Below, in pieces: positions 53,902 to 62,700 of a stretch of 64,000 bases of DNA. The notes beneath the pieces are model-generated. The model saw nothing but the letters and a program-made list of their open reading frames with translations, was not told the origin of the DNA and did no database searches. The translations under genes were made by a program, and so were the position numbers. Numbering within the stretch: position 1 is the stretch's first letter; every line of letters starts with the position of its first letter. This DNA comes from Gluconacetobacter entanii (lineage in GTDB: Bacteria > Pseudomonadota > Alphaproteobacteria > Acetobacterales > Acetobacteraceae). The stretch spans positions 1-64,000 of the forward strand of contig NZ_NKUF01000005.1 of assembly GCF_003206495.1 (NCBI RefSeq). Reading direction: 5' to 3'.

Positions 53902-54719
53902 CAGCGTTTCCCACCACCGGGCATGGTGGGCGCCGCCGGGGCCTGGGGCCCGTTCGCCGCCCCGCCATGCGTGGTGTTGAGGATCAGGCGCCCCGGTCCC
54001 CGGAACTGCATGATGCCGTCACGGATCAGCAGCATCGTCCCCTGCGTGTCCAGGATGCCGAACGGACCTTCGGAATGGATCCAGCTGTCGGACACGATGA
54101 CGCCGTGTTTCATGTCGATATCCGCGGTTGGGCTGTACATGGTGGTTCCGTCGCTACGATAAAGCATTACGTCCTGGGTCAGGTCCAGAAGCTGGCTATG
54201 CTGGATATAGACGCCATTGCGCGCCGTGACATAGACCCAGTTGCCCGGCCCCAGCAGGGTATCGGCCTGCGGCGTGGTCAGGTCGATGCGTTCGGTGGAG
54301 ATCTGTCGCGCCTCGCTCGCCGTTACCATGAAGGGATGGCCATGGTCGTCCACCCCGCGATAGGTGGCGTTGAGCATGCTGCCGCTCTTGACGCGCACAT
54401 GCGACATCTGCGCCATCGTGCCGCGATGCATGATGACCGCGCGTTCCACGGCGGGCCACGCTGCGATCGACCCCAGCAGCACCAGCGCGGTCAGCGGCAG
54501 CACCCATTTGGCCGAGCGCATGATCGCGCGCCGCCGCGCCAGGTCGTTCTCGTTGGGCAGAAGCCGCTGCCGGATGGAGCGGGTGTCGAAGATGCTGCGC
54601 TGGCGGGCTATGTCTTCGGCCGAACGGGCGTAATCCTCGCGCTGGACACCGCCTTCGCGTGCATCCGTGCTGCGCGCGTCCGTATCCTGCGGCGGATCGT
54701 CTGGCGCCCTGTCGTTCAT
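53901..54719 (-). CDS. lptC: LptC-family LPS export protein
   Basis: A 272-residue inner-membrane anchored protein. A polar N-terminal region of about 70 residues precedes the single membrane segment (WVLPLTALVLLGSIAAWPAV), and the periplasmic LptC (DUF1239) fold follows, with MVTASEARQISTERIDLTTP and VIVSDSWIHSEGPFGILDTQ. It links the LptBFG pump to LptA. Its stop overlaps the lptA start by one base, and its start overlaps the kdsD end by four. Confidence 0.87.
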   Translation of the reverse strand: MNDRAPDDPPQDTDARSTDAREGGVQREDYARSAEDIARQRSIFDTRSIRQRLLPNENDLARRRAIMRSAKWVLPLTALVLLGSIAAWPAVERAVIMHRGTMAQMSHVRVKSGSMLNATYRGVDDHGHPFMVTASEARQISTERIDLTTPQADTLLGPGNWVYVTARNGVYIQHSQLLDLTQDVMLYRSDGTTMYSPTADIDMKHGVIVSDSWIHSEGPFGILDTQGTMLLIRDGIMQFRGPGRLILNTTHGGAANGPQAPAAPTMPGGGKR

Positions 54720-55777
54720 GCCACCCCGGCACGCAGCAGGTCATGGATGTGCAGGATGCCGATCGGGCGACGGTCCCCATCCAGCACGAACAGGCTGGTG
54801 ATCGGGCGCGGGCGGTCGTTCATGATCCGCAGCGCGTCCACCGCCAGCACGTCGGGGCGGATGGTCTGCGGGTTCGTGTTCATGATGTCGGCGGCGCGGG
54901 TGCCGTCGATATCCTGTTCCAGCGCGCGGCGCAGGTCCCCATCGGTAATCAGTCCCGCCAGCGTGCCATCCGGCCCCACCACGCCCATGCAGCCAAAGGC
55001 CTTGTGCGTCATTTCCATGATGACCTGACGCAGCGGCAGGTCGGGGGAGCCGAGCGGCATGCTCGGCCCGGCATGCATCAACTGGCGCACGTCGCGCAAC
55101 TGCGCGCCAAGGCGGCCGCCGGGGTGGAAGATCCCGAAATCATCCGCGCCGAAGCCGCGCTGCGTCAGGAGCACGATCGCCAGAGCGTCGCACAGCGCAA
55201 GCTGCATGGTCGAACTGGTGGTGGGCGCCAGCCCCATGGGGCAGGCCTCCGGCGACTGGGGCAGGACCAGCGCGATGTCCGCCGCCCGCGCCAGTGTCGA
55301 ATCGGCACGGGCGGTCATCGCGATCAGCAGCAGCCCGAACCTTCGTGCGTGCGAGACGATGTCCGCAAGTTCCGACGTCTCCCCCGAATTGGACAGCGCA
55401 AGGATCGCATCGCCGGGCTGGAGCATGCCGAGATCCCCGTGCGAGGCCTCGGCCGGGTGGACGAAGATCGACGGCGTCCCGGTGGAGGCCAGCGTGGACT
55501 GGATCTTGCGCCCGATATGCCCCGACTTGCCGATGCCCGTCACCACGACGCGCCGCGCGGGCATCGACAGGGCCTCCACCGTGCGGATGAACGCATGTCC
55601 CAGGTCCGATGCCGCCACCCCCTCATGCGCCGGGCCCAGGGCCTGACGCAGCGCCGCCATCATGTGCGCCAGCCCGTCGCGCTCGGTCTGCAGGACCTTG
55701 CAGGCCGATTCGATCATGTCGGTCTGGTCCGTGCTGATGGAACCATGGTTCGGATGGGACTGGAGGCTGTCGGTCAT
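54716..55777 (-). CDS. kdsD: Arabinose-5-phosphate isomerase (KdsD/KpsF family)
   Basis: A 353-residue enzyme making arabinose 5-phosphate, the first step to Kdo for LPS. An SIS sugar-isomerase domain (VVVTGIGKSGHIGRKIQSTL, LALSNSGETSELADIV, HPGGRLGAQL) is followed by two CBS domains (GDGTLAGLITDGDLRRAL-type: PDGTLAGLITDGDLRRAL; and FVLDGDRRPIGILHIHDL). ATG at 55777. It precedes lptC-lptA-lptB, so Kdo synthesis and LPS export are co-expressed. Confidence 0.94.
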   Translation of the reverse strand: MTDSLQSHPNHGSISTDQTDMIESACKVLQTERDGLAHMMAALRQALGPAHEGVAASDLGHAFIRTVEALSMPARRVVVTGIGKSGHIGRKIQSTLASTGTPSIFVHPAEASHGDLGMLQPGDAILALSNSGETSELADIVSHARRFGLLLIAMTARADSTLARAADIALVLPQSPEACPMGLAPTTSSTMQLALCDALAIVLLTQRGFGADDFGIFHPGGRLGAQLRDVRQLMHAGPSMPLGSPDLPLRQVIMEMTHKAFGCMGVVGPDGTLAGLITDGDLRRALEQDIDGTRAADIMNTNPQTIRPDVLAVDALRIMNDRPRPITSLFVLDGDRRPIGILHIHDLLRAGVA

Positions 55778-55850
55778 GCCTGTGTTTTCTGTATTGCCGT
55801 AAAAGGCGCCCCCGTTTCGCCGGGGACAGGTGAGGGGATGGGGACGGTTT

Positions 55851-56498
55851 TCAGGCCGCCCGGTGGGCGAACAGGTCCGGGTCCTCGTAGCCAAGGATGT
55901 CGAGCCGTGCGCGCGTTGGCATGAAGTCATAGCATGCCTGCGCCAGTTCGCGCCGCCCCTCGCGCACAAGCAGCGCCTCCAGCCGTGCCCACAATGCATG
56001 GAGATACAGCACGTCGGAGGCGGCATAGACCATCTGTTCCGGTGTCAGGTCCGGCGCGCCCCAGTCGGAACTCTGCTGCTGCTTGCTGAGTTCCACCCCG
56101 AGCAGTTCGCGGCACAGGTGCGCCAGGCCATGCCGTTCCGTATAGGTCCGCACCAGCTTGGATGCGATCTTGGTGCAGATGCACGGGGCGACCGTGATGT
56201 CGAAGGTGAATTGCAGGATGGCGACGTCAAAGCGTGCGAAATGCATCAGTTTCGTCACGGACGGGTCCGTCAGCACCGCGATCAGGTTGGGGAAATCCGC
56301 CGCCCGCGCATGGGCCGGGACCTGCACCAGATGGGCATGCCCGTCGCCGCCCGACAGTTGGACGAGGCACAGCCGGTCACGATGCGGGTTGAGGCCCATC
56401 GTTTCCGTATCGACAGCCACCGCGCCCGCGAATTTCACATCGGCCGGCAGGTCGCCGCGATGGAAATGGATGGTGTCGGGGACGGTGGTCTGTGGCAT
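55851..56498 (-). CDS. rnd: Ribonuclease D (short form)
   Basis: A 215-residue 3'-5' exonuclease of the DEDDy class. Exo I is AVAVDTETMGLNP, Exo II LMHFARFDVAIL and Exo III YAASDVLYLHAL with the Tyr. The HRDC domains of E. coli RNase D are absent, which is normal for the alphaproteobacterial short type. It would trim tRNA 3' ends, and a tRNA gene lies just upstream. ATG at 56498. Upstream of kdsD in the same strand, 73 bases apart. Confidence 0.9.
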   Translation of the reverse strand: MPQTTVPDTIHFHRGDLPADVKFAGAVAVDTETMGLNPHRDRLCLVQLSGGDGHAHLVQVPAHARAADFPNLIAVLTDPSVTKLMHFARFDVAILQFTFDITVAPCICTKIASKLVRTYTERHGLAHLCRELLGVELSKQQQSSDWGAPDLTPEQMVYAASDVLYLHALWARLEALLVREGRRELAQACYDFMPTRARLDILGYEDPDLFAHRAA

Positions 56499-56824
56499 TG
56501 CGGGTCGTGCTCCGTAACGGGGTCTGTCCGTGGCATGCGCCATGGGGCGGCAGGCGGCAAGGGGCATTTCCGGCGGTCCGGGACGTGGAAACCCGGAAAA
56601 CAGGGCACGCCGCGCCACTGTCAGCATCCAGGCGGCATTATGCCGACAGGGGTAACAGTGTCGCGGTTTACACGAAATTCGTATCTGGAACAGGGGGGAT
56701 TGATGCGAACGTCCAACTATTTGGGACATCGGCGGCGGCATGGGCGGCCATCTGCATCAAAAGGACAAATCCCTGCCGGGAATGTCCCGGCAGGATTTAT
56801 CGTGATTTTTCTTGGGAAAAATCC
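56499..56824. other. Intergenic region between tRNA-Leu and rnd
   Basis: A 326-base gap on the minus strand. Just after the tRNA is the bidirectional hairpin at 56767-56798. The remainder probably holds the rnd-kdsD-lpt promoter; I see no clear -35/-10 and no gene. Confidence 0.45.
56767..56798 (-). terminator. Terminator hairpin of tRNA-Leu
   Basis: On the minus strand AAATCCTGCCGGG, loop ACATT, CCCGGCAGGGATTT, then GTCCTTTTG. It lies 27 bases past the tRNA 3' end and is nearly symmetrical, so it could act in both directions. Confidence 0.7.
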
Positions 56825-56911
56825 TGGTGCCCAGAAGAAGACTCGAACTTCCACGACCTTGCGGCCACAGGTACCTGAAACCTGCGCGTCTACCAATTCC
56901 GCCATCTGGGC
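56825..56911 (-). tRNA. tRNA-Leu (anticodon CAG)
   Basis: An 87-base tRNA including an encoded 3' CCA. The acceptor stem pairs GCCCAGA with TCTGGGC. The anticodon loop TTCAGGT is closed by CAGGT and ACCTG, giving anticodon CAG. A long variable arm, typical of class II tRNA-Leu, and the T-loop GTTCGAGTC follow. It is divergent from the NDUFA9-like gene. Confidence 0.95.
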
Positions 56912-57152
56912 TCAGAGGCTCCCCGTTGCCGGGGTGGTGTGAGGCGGTTTCTAGTCCGGGTTGGCGTGGTGGTCAACAGGGGTGTGTGTATTTTTTTGAA
57001 TTTGATGGTGTTTTTTTATGAAAGGCGCGGAAAACCGCCTTTTCCCATGTGGCGTGGTCGCGTCGGAATGACGTGCATGCATCGTGATGCTGGCCCATGA
57101 TCGGACCCCCATGATCCGGGCACGGGATCGCAACCCACGGGAGGTATGTCGG

Positions 57153-58100
57153 ATGGATATTCGCAAGGTCGCAACGGTCTTTGGCGGGACGGGCTTCGTG
57201 GGGCGGCATGTGGTCGCGCGCCTTGCACGGGACGGGTATGTGGTGCGCGTCGCCTCCCGCCGGCCCGACCGGGCGGCAGGGATGCGCCCGCTTGGCGATG
57301 TGGGGCAGATCGTGCCGCTCTATGCCTCCATCCTTGACGAACGTTCGAGCGTCGCCGCCATCGAGGGGAGCAACCTTGTCGTCAACCTTGTGGGAATCCT
57401 CGCCCCCGGGCGGCATGTCAGCTTCGAGGCGGTGCATGTGGACGGCGCGGCGCGGGTGGCGCGACTGTGCGCGTCCGCGGGCGTCGGCGCGCTGGTGCAC
57501 ATGTCGGCCATTGGCGCCTCCCCCGACAGCGTTTCGGCCTATGGCCGCAGCAAGGGGCGCGGCGAGGTCGAGGTCACGCGCCATATGGCGGAGGCGGTGA
57601 TCGTCCGTCCGTCCCTCATCTTCGGGGCGGAGGATCATTTCACCAACATGTTCGCCGCCATGTCGCGCTATCTCCCCGTCATGCCGGTCTATGGCGGGGC
57701 GACACGGTTCCAGCCCGTCTATGTCGGGGATGTGGCGGAGGCGATTCGCCGCATCGCGCAGGGCATGGAAATGGGGGCGGGCACGGGCACGGGCATGGCG
57801 GGGGAGATTTTCGAGCTTGGCGGCCCGCGCGTATGGCGCATGGAGGACCTGGTGCGCTGGATCATGCGCACGGCGGGGCATCCACGCCACGTCTTCGCCG
57901 TGCCGTCGTGGCTGGCGCGGCTGCAGGCGTTCTTTCTGGAATATCTCCCCGGCAAAATGCTGACGCGTGACCAATTGGCGATGCTCCATATCGACAACGT
58001 GGTCGCGCCGGGGATGCCCGACCTTGCGCGACTGGGCATTGCGCCGCTTTCCCTCGAAGTGGTCGGGCCACAATATCTCGCCCGCTTCCGCCCGGCCTGA
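57153..58100 (+). CDS. NAD(P)-binding epimerase-like protein, complex I NDUFA9-type
   Basis: A 315-residue extended short-chain dehydrogenase-type protein. The nucleotide-binding motif is VFGGTGFVGRHVVARL at the N terminus, then LVVNLVGILAP, HMSAIGASPDSVSAYGRSKG and VIVRPSLIFGAEDHFTNMF. These match the alphaproteobacterial homologue of the complex I subunit NDUFA9. The Tyr-x3-Lys is present as YGRSKG. ACGGGAGG precedes the ATG at 57153. A role in respiratory complex I or quinone biology is inferred from homology only. Confidence 0.85.
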   Translation: MDIRKVATVFGGTGFVGRHVVARLARDGYVVRVASRRPDRAAGMRPLGDVGQIVPLYASILDERSSVAAIEGSNLVVNLVGILAPGRHVSFEAVHVDGAARVARLCASAGVGALVHMSAIGASPDSVSAYGRSKGRGEVEVTRHMAEAVIVRPSLIFGAEDHFTNMFAAMSRYLPVMPVYGGATRFQPVYVGDVAEAIRRIAQGMEMGAGTGTGMAGEIFELGGPRVWRMEDLVRWIMRTAGHPRHVFAVPSWLARLQAFFLEYLPGKMLTRDQLAMLHIDNVVAPGMPDLARLGIAPLSLEVVGPQYLARFRPA

Positions 58101-58234
58101 ACGGTCCGCCATCCGGGGTATCTGGCCATATCTTGCGGTTTTTTCGCAAGAAGGTCAGTAATGCTGTCTTTTCTTTGCGGCCTGCCTTGCGTAGGTGTGG
58201 CTCACCGTGGGCGCGCCCGGCGTGCGCCTGCATG

Positions 58235-58276
58235 TTTTCCAGACCGGATTTTCCAGGCTGGACTTTCCAGACCCGA
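58235..58276 (+). repeat. Three tandem 14-bp repeats immediately upstream of gltD
   Basis: Units TTTTCCAGACCGGA (58235-58248), TTTTCCAGGCTGGA (58249-58262) and CTTTCCAGACCCGA (58263-58276). The middle unit contains a perfect inverted repeat, TCCAG-G-CTGGA; the others match one arm. They end at the gltD ribosome-binding site, so they may be regulator-binding sites or an RNA element. Confidence 0.8.
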
Positions 58277-58287
58277 GGGGCAGGCCA

Positions 58288-59742
58288 ATGGCAGAGCGCA
58301 TGCTGAAATTCGTCTCCGTGGCGCAGGAGCAGCCCGAAAAGCGGCCTGCGGAGTCACGGCGTAAGGATTTCAACGAAATCTATGACGAACTGCCGCGCCA
58401 GCAGGCGCAGACGCAGTCCTCGCGCTGTTCGCAGTGCGGCGTGCCGTTCTGTTCCGTGCACTGCCCCCTGGGCAACAACATTCCCGACTGGCTGATGATG
58501 ACGGCGGCGGGACGGCTGGAGGAAGCCTATGAGGTCTCCTCCGCCACCAACAACTTCCCCGAGATCTGTGGCCGCATCTGTCCGCAGGATCGCCTGTGCG
58601 AAGGCAACTGCGTGATCGAACCGGGATTCGAGAGCGTGACCATCGGCGCGGTGGAACGCTTCATCACCGACACCGCGTTCGAGCAGGGCTGGGTCCAGCC
58701 GGTGCGTCCCGTGACCGAGCGCACGCAGACGGTGGGCATCATCGGGGCCGGTCCCGGTGGCCTCGCCGCTGCCGTGCAGCTTCGCGAACTCGGCTTTCAG
58801 GTCCATGTCTATGACCGCTACGACCGCATCGGCGGCCTGATGATGTATGGCATCCCCGGCTTCAAGCTGGAAAAGGACATCGTCCTGCGCCGCCATCGCC
58901 TGCTTGAGGAGTCCGGCATCACCTTCCACCTCGGCAAGGGGGTCGCGGATGTGGACGGTGACGACACGATCGCATTTTCCACCCTGCACAACCGCCATGA
59001 CGCGGTGCTGATCGCGACGGGTGTGTACAAGTCGCGCGATATCGGCGGTCCCGGCGCGGGGCTGGGCGGGATCGTGCGCGCGCTCGATTACCTCACGGCG
59101 TCGAACCGCGTCTCCCTTGGCGACAGCGTGGCGGAGTATGACAGCGGCGCGCTGAACGCCGCGGGCAAGTCCGTGGTCGTGATAGGCGGTGGCGATACGG
59201 CGATGGACTGCGTGCGCACCGCCATCCGGCAGGGCGCGCGCTCGGTCAAGTGCCTGTACCGCCGCGACCGCGCCAACATGCCCGGCTCCGTCCGGGAGGT
59301 GAAGAACGCGGAAGAAGAAGGTGTGGAGTTCGTCTGGCTTGCCGGGCCGGAGGCCTTCCTTGGCGACGGGCACGTGACCGGCGTGCGCGCCGTGCGCATG
59401 AAGCTTGGCCTGCCCGACGCCAGTGGGCGGCAGTCGGTGGAGCCGGTCGAGGGTAGCGCCTTCACGCTGGAGGCCGACCTTGTGGTCAAGGCGCTGGGCT
59501 TTGACCCCGAACCGCTGCCGACCCTGTGTGGACAGCCCGACCTCCAGGTTTCGCGCTGGGGCACCCTGATGGTGGACCGGCAGACCTTCATGACCAGCCT
59601 GCCCGGTGTGTTCGCCGCAGGTGATATCGTGCGCGGGGCCAGCCTTGTGGTGTGGGCCATCCGTGATGGACGCGACGCGGCGGCGCAGATGCACCGCTGG
59701 CTTGAAACCGTGGCGGCCGTGCGCGCCGAAGCGGCGGAGTGA
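58288..59742 (+). CDS. gltD: Glutamate synthase [NADPH] small subunit
   Basis: A 484-residue FAD/NADPH subunit that passes electrons to GltB. The N-terminal Cys-rich region for iron-sulfur clusters reads CSQCGVPFCSVHCPLGNNIP and CGRICPQDRLCEGNC. FAD binding is GIIGAGPGGLAAAVQL, NADPH binding is VVVIGGGDTAMDCVRTA, and the C-terminal FAD block is GVFAAGDIVRGASLVVWAI. GAGGGG precedes the ATG at 58288. It precedes gltB with a one-base overlap; in many bacteria the order is gltB-gltD. Confidence 0.96.
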   Translation: MAERMLKFVSVAQEQPEKRPAESRRKDFNEIYDELPRQQAQTQSSRCSQCGVPFCSVHCPLGNNIPDWLMMTAAGRLEEAYEVSSATNNFPEICGRICPQDRLCEGNCVIEPGFESVTIGAVERFITDTAFEQGWVQPVRPVTERTQTVGIIGAGPGGLAAAVQLRELGFQVHVYDRYDRIGGLMMYGIPGFKLEKDIVLRRHRLLEESGITFHLGKGVADVDGDDTIAFSTLHNRHDAVLIATGVYKSRDIGGPGAGLGGIVRALDYLTASNRVSLGDSVAEYDSGALNAAGKSVVVIGGGDTAMDCVRTAIRQGARSVKCLYRRDRANMPGSVREVKNAEEEGVEFVWLAGPEAFLGDGHVTGVRAVRMKLGLPDASGRQSVEPVEGSAFTLEADLVVKALGFDPEPLPTLCGQPDLQVSRWGTLMVDRQTFMTSLPGVFAAGDIVRGASLVVWAIRDGRDAAAQMHRWLETVAAVRAEAAE

Positions 59743-62700
59743 TGACAATGGACCAGCACACAGCACACAACCCGGCCCCGACCGGGGATTTCGTGCGCGA
59801 ATGGCGCGACAATGCCGAGGCGATTTCCGGCCTGTATGACCCCACGCAGGAACATGACGCCTGTGGTGTCGGCATGGTCGCGGCCCTCGATGGCAAACCG
59901 CGCCGTGACGTGGTGGAGGCCGGGATCGCGGCGCTGAAGGCGGTGTGGCACCGTGGCGCGGTCGATGCCGATGGCAAGACCGGCGACGGCGCGGGCATCC
60001 ATGTGGAAATCCCGCAGGACTTCTTCGCCGACGCCATCCATATCGGCGGTGACGCCAGCGTGGACAGCCAGATCGCGGTGGGGATGATCTTCCTGCCCAA
60101 GACGGATATCGCCGCCCAGGAACGCTGCCGCCAGATCATCGAGAGCGAGATCCTCGCCTTCGGTTACGCGATCTATGGCTGGCGGCAGGTGCCGATCAAC
60201 ACCGACTGCATCGGCGAGAAGGCCAACGCCACCCGCCCCGAGATCGAGCAGATCCTGATCCGCAACACGCCGGGCACCGAGGAGGACGCGTTCGAGCGCG
60301 ACCTGTATGTCATCCGCCGCCGGATCGAGAAAAGCGCCATCGCCAACCAGGTGGACCTGTATGTCTGCTCGCTTTCGTGCCGGTCGCTGATCTACAAGGG
60401 CATGTTCCTGGCCGAGCACCTGACGGAGTTCTATCCCGACCTGCTCGACCCGCGTTTCGTCAGCCGCTTTGCGATCTATCACCAGCGTTATTCCACCAAC
60501 ACCTTCCCGACATGGAAACTGGCGCAGCCGTTCCGCCGCCTTGCCCATAACGGGGAGATCAACACGATTTCCGGCAACGTCAACTGGATGAAAAGCCATG
60601 AGACGCGGCTGGCCGACCCGGCGCTTGACCCATATATGGACGACCTCAAGCCCGTGGTGCAGGCGCAGGGGTCGGATACGGCGTGCCTTGATAACGTCTT
60701 TGAACTGCTGACCTTTGCCGGGCGTGACGCGCCGATGGCGCGCTGCCTGATGGTGCCCGCCAGCGTCGGCGGCAATTCCGCCATGCCGCAGCGGCACAAG
60801 GACATGTATTCCTACTGCAACGCGGTGATGGAACCGTGGGACGGGCCTGCGGCGCTGTGTGCCACGGACGGGCGCTGGATGCTGGCCGGCCTTGACCGCA
60901 GCGGCCTGCGTCCCCTGCGCTATACCGTGACGTCGGGCGGCCTGCTGATCGTGGGGTCCGAGACCGGGATGGTCAAGGTGCCGGAGGCCGACATCGTCAG
61001 CCGTGGCCGCCTCGGGCCGGGGCAGTCGCTGGCGCTCGACCTCAAGGAAGCGAAACTCTACAACAACGACCAGTTGCTAGACCTGCTCTCCGCGCGGCAG
61101 GATTTCGCGGGGTGGGTGAAGCGCACGCGCGACATCTCCTGCCTTGTGCGTACCAGTAGCGGGGAAATCAGCCTCTATCAGGGCGAGAACCTGCGCCGTC
61201 GCCAGCTTGCGGTCGGCACCACGCTTGAGGAGCTGGAGGTCATCCTCCAGCCGATGGTCGAAAACGCGGCCGAAGCCATCGGCTCGATGGGTGACGACAC
61301 GCCGCTTGCGGTGCTGTCCACGCGCTATCGCGGGCTTGCGCACTATTTCCGCCAGGCCTTCAGCCAGGTGACCAACCCGCCCATCGACAGCCTGCGTGAA
61401 ACGCGGGTGATGAGCCTTGTGACCCGGCTTGGCAACCTCGGCAACATCCTTGAGGAAAGCGAGACGCAGTGCGACCTGCTCCAGCTTCCCAGCCCGGTCC
61501 TGACCACGGGTGAGTTCAAGGCCCTGCGGGAGTTCTGTGGCGAGAATGCGTGCGTCATCGACTGCACCTTCCCCGCAGCCGATGGCGAGGCCGGCCTGCG
61601 CGAGGCCATCGCGCGCATCCGCACGGAGGCGGAGGACCATGTCCGCCGTGGCTGCACCCATGTCTTCCTGACGGATGAGCACCAGTCGGCGGAGCGCGCC
61701 TATATCCCCATGATCCTTGCGACGGCGGCGGTGCATACGCACCTCGTGCGGCAGTCGCTGCGTACCTTCACCTCGCTCAACGTGCGTTCGGCGGGCGCGC
61801 TTGACGTCCATGCCATCGCGGTGACGATCGGGGTGGGGGCGACGACCATCAACCCGTACCTGGCGCAGGAAAGCATCGCGGACCGCCACCGGCGCGGCCT
61901 GTTTGGCGACATGTCCTTTGGCGATGCGGTGGAGCGTTACCGCAAGGCGGTGAACAAGGGCCTGCTGAAGATCATGTCCAAGATGGGCATCTCCGTGGTC
62001 TCGGCCTACCGGGGTGGCTACAATTTCGAGGCGATCGGCCTGTCGCGCGCGCTGACGGCGGAGTTCTTCCCCGGCATGCCCTCGCGCATTTCGGGCATCG
62101 GCCTGTTCGGCATCGCGCGCAATGTTCTGAGCTTCCATGAAAAGGCGTGGGACCGCCAGATCGAATCCCTGCCGGTGGGTGGCCGCTACAAGCTGCGCCG
62201 CACGGGCGAGGTGCATGCCTTTGACGGCACGCTGATCCACATGCTGCAGACGGCGGTCGCGACCGACAGCTTCACGATCTACCAGCGCTATGCCGACGCG
62301 GTGCGCCGCCAGCCACCGGTGGCGCTGCGCGACCTGCTCGACTTCCGTGGCGGGCGCACGCCCATCCCCGTGGAATCGGTCGAAAGCATCACCGAACTGC
62401 GCAAGCGCCTGGTCGCGCCGGGAATCTCGCTCGGCGCGCTCAGCCCCGAAGCGCACGAGACGCTCTCGATCGCGATGAACCGCATCGGGGCGAAGTCGGA
62501 TTCGGGCGAGGGCGGCGAAGACCCCGCCCGGGCAAAGCCGCGCGCCAATGGCGACAATGCGTCGTCTGCGATCAAGCAGATCGCCTCCGGCCGCTTCGGC
62601 GTGACCGCGCAGTACCTCAATGACTGCCGCGAGATCGAGATCAAGATGGCGCAGGGCGCGAAACCGGGCGAGGGCGGGCAGCTTCCCGGCTTCAAGGTGA

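Noticed and set aside
58131-58151. Hairpin TCTTGCG-GTTTTTT-CGCAAGA after the NDUFA9-like gene as a terminator
   Set aside because: The T-run is in the loop rather than after the stem, so it does not fit a Rho-independent terminator.
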